From Oceanispirochaeta sp. (GTDB taxonomy: Bacteria; Spirochaetota; Spirochaetia; DSM-2461): a DNA stretch of 38,038 bases. Made by a program: the position numbers and the translations under genes. The stretch is from the NCBI RefSeq assembly GCF_027859075.1, contig NZ_JAQIBL010000297.1, forward strand, positions 1-38,038. The letters are read 5' to 3'. Below, piece after piece: positions 24,355 through 32,393 of the stretch. Under the pieces are notes generated by a model. The model was not told the origin of the DNA and did not search any database. It saw nothing but the letters and a program-made list of their open reading frames with translations. The number at the start of each line of letters is the position of its first letter. The stretch's first letter is position 1.

Positions 24355-24433
24355 TTCATTCTTGAATTATCCTGGTAAATCTCTCTAAAAAGTCTGATAA
24401 TTTGATTTATATGATTTTTCATAGGAGTCTGAT

Positions 24434-24778
24434 TTGCCAGAGTATGGGTCTTGGGCAGGAAAAAAAATAATAATCGCTGATGATGAGGAATTTATCCGCC
24501 GTCATCTGATGAAACGTCTCAGCAGTCTGGGCCTTATCGTCCTGGAAGCTGCCACGGGACGCCAGGTTCTTGAGCTTTTAATCAATACTCCCGATCTTAT
24601 TCTCATGGATGTGAGAATGCCGGAAATTGACGGATATGAAACCACAAGGCAGATCAAAACTAATTTGAGTACCTCGGATATTCCGGTGATCCTCCTCAGC
24701 GCATTATCCGGATGGGATGACATTGAGTACGGTTTCAGAGTTGGAGCCGATGAGTTCCTATGCAAACCGGTTACCTAA
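24434..24778 (+). CDS. stand-alone receiver (CheY-like) response regulator, apparently truncated
   Basis: Single receiver domain, 114 residues. The start is TTG 24434, with AGGAG 6 bases upstream. Acidic D16/D17 (ADDEE), phospho-acceptor D59 in LILMDVRMP, S in LLSALSG and K in FLCKPV are present. The protein ends right after KPVT, before the expected last helix. In the same frame past TAA (24776-24778), 17 codons run SVILESISKKLSSLQIS to TGA (24830-24832), a good helix-5 sequence. So the normal product would be about 132 residues, and the TAA looks like a recent nonsense change, a readthrough codon or an assembly error. The hybrid kinase gene follows 110 bases on and is a likely partner. Confidence 0.8.
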   Translation: MPEYGSWAGKKIIIADDEEFIRRHLMKRLSSLGLIVLEAATGRQVLELLINTPDLILMDVRMPEIDGYETTRQIKTNLSTSDIPVILLSALSGWDDIEYGFRVGADEFLCKPVT

Positions 24779-24888
24779 TCTGTCATTTTGGAATCCATTT
24801 CAAAGAAGCTTTCGTCCCTTCAGATCTCCTGAAAATGCTCCTCCCTTTTATCCATCCTGGTGTATAATGATTCCGAGGAATAATCCGT

Positions 24889-26916
24889 ATGAACAATGAA
24901 CCCTTAGCAGAGCTGGAACGCAGACGTCTACAGAGGCAGATGTTTGCTCTGGAAGATGAAAAAGAAGCCGTCGAAGCCCGGTACAAGTATCTTCTGCAGC
25001 AGGCCCGGGTCGGCCTTTTCTCACTGAATGCCAAGGATTGCCGGTTGAAGGATGCCAACTCAGAGATGATTTCTATGTTTCTTTGTTCAGATCTGGAGGA
25101 TCTCAAGCAGCATTTGACTCCCCTGTCGGCAGGGGATATTCATTTCATCGATCCCCGCCATTTTGCCAACTTGAAAGCCACGGAAGCAGTCTCATTTTCA
25201 CTACATTCCTTCAGGAAAAACGGGGACTCCTTCTGGGCCAGGATTATCCTGCAGGCCCTGGAGAAAAATGAGATTCTGGAAGGAATCATTACGGATATCT
25301 CCGATCAGGTCAAAGCGGATGTGGAGCTTCGGAAAGCCATCGTTCAGGCAGAACAGGCCCGGAAGGAGGCGGAGGAAGCCAATAATGCAAAGAGCCGCTT
25401 TCTGGCTAATATTTCTCACGAGATCCGGACTCCTTTGAACGGGATTATCGGATTTACTGAGATCATCATGGCTTCCATCGCTTCTCTTGAAGGACAGCTC
25501 TACGCCGGGAAGATTCTGGATGAGTCGGACAACCTTATGACCCTGATAAATCAGCTTTTAGATATCTCCAAGATTGAAGCACAACAGCTGGAACTGAATA
25601 ACAGTGTTTTTAATTTGAGGACCCTTCTGGAGGAAACCATCAGTTTTATCAGGCTCCGAGCCAGAAACAAGGGTTTGACCCTGGCTGTGGAATACGATGA
25701 GTCCATACCAGACTGCATCTGGAGTGATTCCTACCGATTGAGGCAGATCCTTTTAAATCTCCTTTCCAATGCGGTGAAATTTACCTCCCGGGGGGGGGTT
25801 GAGATGAAAGCCATTCTTCAGGAGCAGGAAGGAGATGAGCTGGTCCTCCGTTTTGAGGTTCATGATACGGGGATCGGAATACCTCAAGATATGCATTTAA
25901 AGGTTTTTGACAGCTTTGTTCAGGCCGACAGCTCCATTTCCAGGCATTACGGAGGCACGGGTCTTGGGATTTCAATCTCAAGGGAAATCGTCAACATCAT
26001 GAATGGTAAAATCTGGTTCGATAGTGTCGAGGGGGAGGGATCAACCTTCTTTTTTACCATTCCCTGCCAGGAAGCCGACCCTATGAATCCCGGAGCACCC
26101 CGGCTCCGCAGGAGTGCTCCCTTCATAAAGACCTCTTTGGTAGGGCTGAGGGTTCTGGTTGTAGAGGATTACCCTACAAACCGCGAGATTGCACAACATC
26201 ATCTTCAATCGGCAGGTTGTGATGTGGATATGGCTGCCAATGGGATCAGCGCTCTGTCTAAAGTGCAGGATAGGGATTACGATATCATCCTGATGGACGT
26301 TCATATGCCCGAAATGGATGGTATGGAAGCAACACGGAAAATCAGAAGTTTCCCCCGGTATAAAATGGTTCCCATCCTCGGCATGACAGCCAATGTACTG
26401 CCCGCTAATCTGCAAGACTGTAGAAGATCCGGAATGAATGACATCCTGACCAAACCTCTCAGGAAAAAAGAAATGCTTGAGTCTCTGGAGATCTGGTATA
26501 CTCTCGGGGATACAAAAACCCTGCCATCAGTCAATAAACCCGGTAGTCCACTGGAGCCTCAGGATGATCTGGATGACCTTCCCTTCGATTATGCGGGATT
26601 TTTGGAACAGATGGAGGGGGATGCCGGGGCTGCCCGGGATATCATTTTGGGTTTTATGGATAATCTTATCAAACAGATGGATGTCATTGCCGAATCAATC
26701 GAAAGAGATGACCTGATTCTGATTCATCGGGAAGCTCACTCCATTAAGGGAGGTGCCCTGAATCTGGGAGCATCTGAACTGGCATCCTGGGCCATGGCTC
26801 TTGAGAAAGCCGGGGCAGAAAAATATACCGAAATCATTCCCCATCTTTTTCTGAATCTCAGGAACAGCGTCGCCGAAATCCTCTCCTGCCGTGACAGAAT
26901 CAGTCTCATCGGTTAA
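24889..26916 (+). CDS. hybrid sensor histidine kinase with PAS, receiver and HPt domains
   Basis: Cytoplasmic hybrid kinase of 675 residues with no membrane helix. It has an N-terminal coiled coil (1-40), a PAS domain (about 35-150), a second coiled coil (QAEQARKEAEEANNAKSR), the H-box FLANISHEIRTP with H177, HATPase boxes NLLSNAVKF, DTGIGIP and GGTGLGISIS, a receiver with D470 in IILMDVHMP and K in ILTKPLR, and a C-terminal HPt domain with H617 in REAHSIKGGALNLGA. This is a complete internal phosphorelay (His-Asp-His), and the HPt would pass phosphate to a separate receiver, very plausibly the lone one just upstream. ATG 24889 has GAGGAA about 9 bases upstream. No output domain is nearby, so the process controlled is unknown. 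Confidence 0.93.
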   Translation: MNNEPLAELERRRLQRQMFALEDEKEAVEARYKYLLQQARVGLFSLNAKDCRLKDANSEMISMFLCSDLEDLKQHLTPLSAGDIHFIDPRHFANLKATEAVSFSLHSFRKNGDSFWARIILQALEKNEILEGIITDISDQVKADVELRKAIVQAEQARKEAEEANNAKSRFLANISHEIRTPLNGIIGFTEIIMASIASLEGQLYAGKILDESDNLMTLINQLLDISKIEAQQLELNNSVFNLRTLLEETISFIRLRARNKGLTLAVEYDESIPDCIWSDSYRLRQILLNLLSNAVKFTSRGGVEMKAILQEQEGDELVLRFEVHDTGIGIPQDMHLKVFDSFVQADSSISRHYGGTGLGISISREIVNIMNGKIWFDSVEGEGSTFFFTIPCQEADPMNPGAPRLRRSAPFIKTSLVGLRVLVVEDYPTNREIAQHHLQSAGCDVDMAANGISALSKVQDRDYDIILMDVHMPEMDGMEATRKIRSFPRYKMVPILGMTANVLPANLQDCRRSGMNDILTKPLRKKEMLESLEIWYTLGDTKTLPSVNKPGSPLEPQDDLDDLPFDYAGFLEQMEGDAGAARDIILGFMDNLIKQMDVIAESIERDDLILIHREAHSIKGGALNLGASELASWAMALEKAGAEKYTEIIPHLFLNLRNSVAEILSCRDRISLIG

Positions 26917-26925
26917 GATAGGGCT

Positions 26926-28752
26926 ATGAAAAAAGATGCTCTTGTCCTGTACAAACAGGTTCCAGCCCGAATCCGGGAAATCCTGTCTGATAAAATAGTC
27001 ATCCTCCTTCCCGATGGTAAGGAAAAGAAAGTCCGCAGCAAAGATATCCACCTCCTTCATCCCGGTCCTGTGACAACCCTCCCCGATGGGGCAGTTCCGA
27101 ATGGACAAGCTGAGGAAGCCTGGGAGCTGCTGCAGGGAGAATCTCCCAGCCTGCAGGATCTGGCAGAGCTTGCCTTTGGGGAGTATAATCCCCAGACGGT
27201 ATGGGCTGCTTTTCTCCTTTTAAACCGAACCCCCTGGTTTCGGGGTACCCTGGATGATATCCGTGTCCAAACACCTGAAGATGTTGAAAAAATTCAGAGA
27301 GAAGAAGAAGAGAAGAAAGAAGCAGATTTGCGCTGGACTTCCTTTATTACAGCCTTGAATAAGGGAACCATTCAGGAAGAGAACCGGGGATTACTCACCG
27401 ATCTGGAACAGTACTGCCTCCAGAAGAGTAAAAAATCAAGAATCCTTCAGGCTTTGGGTAAACAGCAGTCTCCTGAAAACGCACACCGCCTGCTCCTGCA
27501 GCTGGGAGTTTGGGATTTGAGGCGGAATCCATGGCCGGAACGAAATCAAATGCCTCTCAAGGCCCCTTCCTTTGCACTGGAAGCTGGCCCGGAATTGGAA
27601 CGGCTGGATCTGACAACCATGGAAGCCTATGCAATAGACGATGTGGGAAATAAGGACCCTGATGATGCCCTGAGTTTTCATGATGGTAAACTCATTGTGC
27701 ATATTGCGGATTCGTCCTCACTGATCCCTGCCGGTACCGAGGCAGACAAGGAAGCCCGCGGGCGGGCGGCTAATCTCTACCTTCCCGAATCGACCATCCC
27801 CATGCTTCCTCTGGAAGCAACGGAGAAGCTTGGTCTGGGTCTTCAGGAAATATCTCCTGCTCTCAGCTTTGAATACACCCTGAATGAAGAGTTTGATATT
27901 ACAGACTGCCGTATCAACTTTTCAAATGTAAAAGTGACCCGTATGACTTATGGGGAAGCCGAAGAGAAGCTGGAAGAAGAGCCTTTTTGCAGTATCATGA
28001 AAGTGACAAAGCGTTTCAATAGCTGGCGGAAAGAAAATGGGGCTCTCTTTTTACAGCTCCCTGAGGTTAAAATAAGAGTGACTGAAGAGGGCTTGGGAGA
28101 CATCCTTATTTCTCCTATTGAAGAGTATAAAAGTCGTGATATGGTTGCCGAGACCATGATGATGACAGGTTTTCACACGGCCCGTTTTTCCCGAGATAAT
28201 GGAATCCCTATTCCCTATGTGGTTCAGCCTGCTCCGGAGGGAGATCTCCCAGAGACCTCTCCCGATGATCCGGCTTCTATGGTTCAATTGCGGAAATTCA
28301 TGAAGCGCAGTCAGACCACCACTGTCGGAGGACCTCACAGCGGGATGGGCCTTCCCGTCTACACCAGAGCGACCAGTCCTTTGAGGCGTTACTCTGATCT
28401 ACTGGTACAGCAGCAGCTGCGCTTGTTTAAAGCAGGGCTTCCTCTCCTGACTGAAGAGGATATTCTGGAAGGAACTGCCTCCTGTGAGTCTGTCATCGGC
28501 CGGGTTATCGGGAGTGAGCGATCCTCCAATCTGCACTGGAAGCTGGTCTATCTGGCAGAAAATCCCGACTGGGAAGGTGAGGGCATCATTGTGGGCCGTT
28601 CGGATAAACAGATGATTCTGCAAATCCCTTCTCTGGCACTGGAAACCAGGATAGCCTTGACTGAAAAATTGCCACTGAACAGCCGGATTACCGTTGGTCT
28701 TGAGAGGGTGGATATTCCTGTGCAGCAGGTTCAATTTAAAGTCAGGGATTGA
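26926..28752 (+). CDS. RNB-domain exoribonuclease (RNase II/R family)
   Basis: Hydrolytic 3' to 5' exoribonuclease of the RNB family, 608 residues. The RNB domain begins near 235 and has the four catalytic Asp in IDDVGNKDPDDAL (D238, D244, D246, D247), later HIADSSSLIPAG, YLPESTIPMLP and TRATSPLRRYSDLLVQQQL. The N-terminus is not the usual pair of cold-shock domains. It begins LVLYKQVPARIREILSDKIVILLPDGKEKKVRSKDI, an SH3/KOW-like strand set, as in shorter bacterial and chloroplast RNB proteins, followed by a helical insert. The C-terminus forms an S1-like barrel. It starts 9 bases after the hybrid kinase gene, so the two may share a transcript, though a functional link is not evident. Confidence 0.9.
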   Translation: MKKDALVLYKQVPARIREILSDKIVILLPDGKEKKVRSKDIHLLHPGPVTTLPDGAVPNGQAEEAWELLQGESPSLQDLAELAFGEYNPQTVWAAFLLLNRTPWFRGTLDDIRVQTPEDVEKIQREEEEKKEADLRWTSFITALNKGTIQEENRGLLTDLEQYCLQKSKKSRILQALGKQQSPENAHRLLLQLGVWDLRRNPWPERNQMPLKAPSFALEAGPELERLDLTTMEAYAIDDVGNKDPDDALSFHDGKLIVHIADSSSLIPAGTEADKEARGRAANLYLPESTIPMLPLEATEKLGLGLQEISPALSFEYTLNEEFDITDCRINFSNVKVTRMTYGEAEEKLEEEPFCSIMKVTKRFNSWRKENGALFLQLPEVKIRVTEEGLGDILISPIEEYKSRDMVAETMMMTGFHTARFSRDNGIPIPYVVQPAPEGDLPETSPDDPASMVQLRKFMKRSQTTTVGGPHSGMGLPVYTRATSPLRRYSDLLVQQQLRLFKAGLPLLTEEDILEGTASCESVIGRVIGSERSSNLHWKLVYLAENPDWEGEGIIVGRSDKQMILQIPSLALETRIALTEKLPLNSRITVGLERVDIPVQQVQFKVRD

Positions 28753-28775
28753 TTTGCCTGCGGGGAGAGGGTAAT

Positions 28776-29339
28776 ATGAGGATCATGAAAGCGGTTTTCT
28801 CTCTCTTTTTCTTATGCCTGATCCTCCCTCTTTCGGCGCAGGAAAAAATTTCATTCCCCGGCAACCTCAAGTATGATCCTTTCTATGCGGTACAGATGAC
28901 TGATAGTGACGGGAGTCAATACACCCTTCACAATGCCTCTTGTATCAATCCCGAAGGGGAGATCAAATACTTTGCCTGGTTCCGGAGAGGTACAGATAAG
29001 GGGCTTGCTGAATATCCTCTGGACTTGTATAAGGTCCTCAGTTTTGAGCTGACCGGGAATTATGAAGTCTATCCAGACGGTTATACCCCCTGCAGGGTCA
29101 CTCTTTCGTCGGGAACATCCTTCGACGGATTTCTGGATACTACAGGATACATGGGGGGGGTGGATGAAGAGTTCGGTACCTATGTCAGGATATACCTGCA
29201 GTATAACGGGATAAAGTCCATCTCCTTTCTCCATGACGGGACCTATCTCCGTTGTCCCTTCTGCGGAGCTCTTTTCTATAATCAGACCCTGGCAGACTGT
29301 CCCTTCGATAAGACTCCCCTGATTCCACAGAATCCTTAA
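28776..29339 (+). CDS. exported protein with C-terminal zinc-ribbon-like motif
   Basis: Protein of 187 residues beginning at ATG 28776 (or 28785), with GGGGAGAGGG just upstream; the longer frame from TTG 28749 overlaps the ribonuclease gene and lacks support. A signal peptide (MRIMKAVFSLFFLCLILPLSAQ) leads to a beta-rich middle (e.g. YEVYPDGYTPCRVTLSSG, FGTYVRIYLQYNG). Near the C-terminus is CPFCGALFYNQTLADCPFDKTPL, a rubredoxin/zinc-ribbon knuckle with three clear Cys in motif spacing. Zinc ribbons in exported proteins are uncommon because of the oxidising space, though disulfides are possible. I do not recognise the family. It ends 4 bases inside the convergent acyltransferase gene. Confidence 0.75.
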   Translation: MRIMKAVFSLFFLCLILPLSAQEKISFPGNLKYDPFYAVQMTDSDGSQYTLHNASCINPEGEIKYFAWFRRGTDKGLAEYPLDLYKVLSFELTGNYEVYPDGYTPCRVTLSSGTSFDGFLDTTGYMGGVDEEFGTYVRIYLQYNGIKSISFLHDGTYLRCPFCGALFYNQTLADCPFDKTPLIPQNP

Positions 29340-30577
29340 ATTTTTTCTACCTCTTCTCCATGCCAGGCATAGGAGGAAGGAACGGCCAGTTTTCTCAGGG
29401 TACAGAGCCATTTATAGCCTGAAGTTCTAGGGTTGCTGAAGAAAAAGACATAGAGTGTTTTATCATGATAAAATTCCAGTTTCTGCCTTGTCATCACATG
29501 AACGCCGTTCATCTCGGTCAAAGGTATGCGCCGGATGTCGCCTTTTTCCGGGCGGACCAGAATATGATCACTGAAAAGAGCCAGTTTCCCTTTCCGGGTC
29601 CAGGGCCTCAATGGATCCATCCTGAAACCTGTTTTTATAAGAATATCATGATCTATTATAAAGGGTCGGGACGTCTTCTCATTCCTGTAATCTCTGAGTA
29701 ATTCGGGTAGAACCTGTTCCTGCCACTGGTTCCACTGCAAAACTGTTTGGAATGATTGGCCCTGCGTCTTGTAGTGAAATCTGTATTGATCATCCAGAGT
29801 CGTCTCAAAGCTGCAGCTTCTGCAGTAGAATTGATTTCCCTGAGAGTGGAGGGAGGCGATACTGCGGCAGGAGGGACAGATAAAGAGCAGGGCTTCCAGA
29901 TATTCCGCCCTGCTGGTGGACTTATACCTCCAGTTTCTACCGGGAATTGTCAGATCCATGTCTTTATAGCTGATGATGCTGGTCAGTTTTTCGAAAATCT
30001 CATCACTGTCGAGTTTTTTGACATCTCTGCCATCGGCAAACAGGGGATGAATGGTCAGCTCCATGGGACCCTTCCGCCTGGATTTTCCCCAGCGGGGAAA
30101 AACGCCGCTCCCTCCGGAGAACAAGGGAACATACACCGGGATTTTAAGTAGTTTTATGAGCTTGGCTGTGGAATAGAACAGAGGCATTCCTCCGCCATCC
30201 CAGCTCAATTGTCCTTCCGGAAATACGCAGATGACTCGACCTTTTCCTTTTAGATCCATCATATGCCTGATGGCTCCCAGGTCGCTTTTAGCCTTAGCCT
30301 TGGGGAAGACTCCGATGAGGGAGAAGAAGAATCCAATCACAGGGTTTCTGAAATGGGATTCAGAAGCCATACTATTTAAAGGAAGGGGGAAAATGAGGCT
30401 CAGGATGACAGCATCCCACTTCATAATATGATTGGGAAGAAGCAGATAAGGGGCTTTCATGGTTTTAAGAATTTCAGGGTTGGTTATCTTGACGGGATAA
30501 AAAAAAAGGAACCAGGGGCGTACCACTGTTTTTATAAAAAAATACAAACCCCTTTTGAACAATTTTATACGAGTCAC
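29336..30577 (-). CDS. PlsC-type lysophospholipid acyltransferase with C-terminal zinc ribbon
   Basis: Membrane-associated acyltransferase of the LPLAT/PlsC family, expected to acylate a glycerophospholipid precursor. Signature blocks are NHIMKWD (the NHx4D catalytic motif, about 53-59), the block II-like SHFRN, FPEGQLSWDGGG (block III) and VYVPLFSGGSG (block IV). The start is GTG 30577, with GAGAGGA 6 bases upstream. At 413 residues it is much longer than PlsC (about 245). After the acyltransferase domain comes a four-cysteine zinc ribbon, CPSC-x15-CRSC near residue 235-260, and then about 150 residues of beta-rich sequence of unknown type. It lies 80 bases after a small gene in a run that includes gpsA, which makes its glycerol-3-phosphate substrate source. 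Confidence 0.85.
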   Translation of the reverse strand: MTRIKLFKRGLYFFIKTVVRPWFLFFYPVKITNPEILKTMKAPYLLLPNHIMKWDAVILSLIFPLPLNSMASESHFRNPVIGFFFSLIGVFPKAKAKSDLGAIRHMMDLKGKGRVICVFPEGQLSWDGGGMPLFYSTAKLIKLLKIPVYVPLFSGGSGVFPRWGKSRRKGPMELTIHPLFADGRDVKKLDSDEIFEKLTSIISYKDMDLTIPGRNWRYKSTSRAEYLEALLFICPSCRSIASLHSQGNQFYCRSCSFETTLDDQYRFHYKTQGQSFQTVLQWNQWQEQVLPELLRDYRNEKTSRPFIIDHDILIKTGFRMDPLRPWTRKGKLALFSDHILVRPEKGDIRRIPLTEMNGVHVMTRQKLEFYHDKTLYVFFFSNPRTSGYKWLCTLRKLAVPSSYAWHGEEVEKI

Positions 30578-30657
30578 TCTTGTCCTCTCTTTTTAAACCC
30601 GGGATTATCATTTCAGGTTCTATTTTTAAATACATAGGGAGAAAGCCCGGAGTTCCC

Positions 30658-31062
30658 CTAAAATTCAAAGTCTTCCGGGAGGGGATTGTAATGCATATCC
30701 ACATCATCAATCGTCCATTCTTCGGGCAGGGAGAAAATGGATTTTATATCTGAACATTCCCTTTCGGTGAAATCATCTCCATGATAAATCACAAATTTTT
30801 TCTTTCTGAAGAGATACACAACCCTGCCCCGGGGAATCATGTCATATTCAGAGCGGTAGCTGGGAGGCAGCTTGTCGAGAATCCCCCTTTTCTGCATGAG
30901 AAACCAGGCCGCATAATGGCCCACTTTATAATCGACGCTGATGGATGTACTCATTCCCCGGGTGACAAGGGATGATTCGGCATGAAAAAGTGAATTCTGG
31001 TAACTCCAAAAAATGCCAACACAGGGTTCGGGATCAAGGGGTAAAAAGGGAAACTCACTCAC
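30658..31062 (-). CDS. hypothetical protein, family not recognised
   Basis: Small soluble protein of 134 residues. The start is GTG 31062, overlapping the upstream stop as GTGA, because a strong GGAGGAGGA lies 9 bases upstream; a longer frame to 31164 runs inside the preceding gene and is rejected. I do not recognise the family. It begins SEFPFLPLDPEPCVGIFWSYQNSLF, has GHYAAWFLMQKRG in the middle and an acidic end (EEWTIDDVDMHYNPLPEDFEF). It has no signal or membrane segment. It is translationally coupled to the binding-protein-like gene and followed by the acyltransferase, so it may be a cytoplasmic part of that envelope cluster. Confidence 0.7.
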   Translation of the reverse strand: MSEFPFLPLDPEPCVGIFWSYQNSLFHAESSLVTRGMSTSISVDYKVGHYAAWFLMQKRGILDKLPPSYRSEYDMIPRGRVVYLFRKKKFVIYHGDDFTERECSDIKSIFSLPEEWTIDDVDMHYNPLPEDFEF

Positions 31063-32330
31063 GGAATCAGGTCCTCCTCCTGACGGGTAATATCCGGTAG
31101 TTTCATCCTGACGGCATTGAAAAAGGCGGCGTTCCTGTCGCTCAGAATGAATCCTTTTTTCCATTCTTCGTAAACCTTCCGGGATGCGTCATCCAGTATT
31201 CTGTCCTCCAGGGACGCTGTGTCTGAAGGGATTTGTCTGTGCTCTGACGAAAGCAGGTTGTACTGCACTCCCGGTAGTTTCAGGAAATCCAGCAGGGCAC
31301 CCTCAGGTATATTTCGGCCTGTGGTTTTCAGTATCAAAGGGAAAATCCTGGCGGGCAGGGGCCTTTCCATTCCCTCCAGTTGAGGGAGAGCTAAGGTCCG
31401 GCCCGACTGAAGAGGGAAGGATCTGGCAGGGAAAAAAGCAATATTCCGGTTCCGGTATGTCTCACTCAGGAAACAGTCATCCTGCTCCATAAATCTGTGG
31501 TTTAGAATCTGATCCAGATAAAGGCGGGCGGCCTTTTTAAGGCTTTCCTTATCCGTCAGAAGACCGGGATCAAAGGGGGATGTCCTCTCAGAGAGGGAAG
31601 CCAGGATGCTCATGAAGAGATCTGGATGGATTCTATACCCTGAAGGGAGCACAAGTGTTTCTGTCTTCTCTATCATTCCGGGGACGAGGGTGCTCTGAAG
31701 TGCATAAGCACATGTTTTCTCCTCATCTAAGACTTCATCCGGGGGCTGAAATATAAGGATGAAGTCGGGAATCAGGTCGCCCGTCATCTCTCGATGGATT
31801 AATTCTGTTGAAATATTCTGTACTTCTCTGTATTCCACATCCACTTTGTGCAGGCTGCTCCAGACGGCGATCTGTTTATCCAGAGCCGCAAGACCGGGCT
31901 CAGCCCAGAGAATCAGGTCCTTACGCGGAAAGGCAGTCCCGTAGATTTCTATCCTGGTGGGGTTGTAGTACAGGCTGTTGCTCATGGACAGCTGCCAGAA
32001 CCCCTCTTCCTGGCTTTCGGCCAACACATCCGGGCTGAGAAGCTTGGCATTCCTGAGGCTGTGAATGTCTTCATTCAGCAGAATGTCCCCGCTGGGAATA
32101 ATGATTCTGATCCCGTTGAGTTCCGTCATGAGGGGAAGAATTTCCGCCAGAGGTATGCCCTGCTGTTCCTTCATTCCTCTGGACAGTTCAATCTTGAGAT
32201 CCCTGAGGTCGGAGGGACTATAACTATGCCAGAGGATGTCATTCAGATAAATATCCAGGGAGAACAGGAGGGGTGAGGCCAGGAGAAGGATTATAATAAG
32301 GAGGAACCGGCTCTTTTTCATTTCAGCCAA
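31059..32330 (-). CDS. exported protein resembling an extracellular solute-binding protein (weak)
   Basis: Exported protein of 423 residues. Two starts are possible: TTG 32330, which has AAAGGA at normal spacing, and ATG 32321, which does not; both give a signal peptide (MKKSRFLLIIILLLASPLLFSL). After residue 130 the sequence LILWAEPGLAALDKQIAVWSSLHKVDVEYREV resembles the first strand and helix of ABC solute-binding proteins, and DFILIFQPPDEVL and IAFFPARSFPLQ also fit. The N-terminal 120 residues (IYLNDILWHSYSPSDLRDL) are not typical of that class. No permease or ATPase is adjacent, so import is doubtful; it may be a ligand-binding or lipid/peptidoglycan-related envelope protein. It is the gene after gpsA in a leftward cluster. 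Confidence 0.6.
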   Translation of the reverse strand: MAEMKKSRFLLIIILLLASPLLFSLDIYLNDILWHSYSPSDLRDLKIELSRGMKEQQGIPLAEILPLMTELNGIRIIIPSGDILLNEDIHSLRNAKLLSPDVLAESQEEGFWQLSMSNSLYYNPTRIEIYGTAFPRKDLILWAEPGLAALDKQIAVWSSLHKVDVEYREVQNISTELIHREMTGDLIPDFILIFQPPDEVLDEEKTCAYALQSTLVPGMIEKTETLVLPSGYRIHPDLFMSILASLSERTSPFDPGLLTDKESLKKAARLYLDQILNHRFMEQDDCFLSETYRNRNIAFFPARSFPLQSGRTLALPQLEGMERPLPARIFPLILKTTGRNIPEGALLDFLKLPGVQYNLLSSEHRQIPSDTASLEDRILDDASRKVYEEWKKGFILSDRNAAFFNAVRMKLPDITRQEEDLIP

Positions 32331-32339
32331 ATTGTATCC

Positions 32340-32365
32340 TTTACCGGCAACCCTGGCAAGGTAAA
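32340..32365 (-). promoter_or_regulatory. inverted repeat that includes the ribosome-binding site of the gene at 31059-32330
   Basis: On the minus strand TTTACC and GGTAAA are separated by 14 bases, and the AAAGGA ribosome-binding site shares its first three bases with the second arm. Pairing would partly hide the site, so it may regulate translation of the binding-protein-like gene. No T-run follows it. Confidence 0.3.
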
Positions 32366-32393
32366 ATGTTAACTCCCTCTTCCTGTAGGATTA

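Noticed and set aside
31063-31164. Extended N-terminus for the small hypothetical gene after the binding-protein-like gene.
   Set aside because: It lies entirely within the upstream gene, and the strong GGAGGAGGA site fits GTG 31062.
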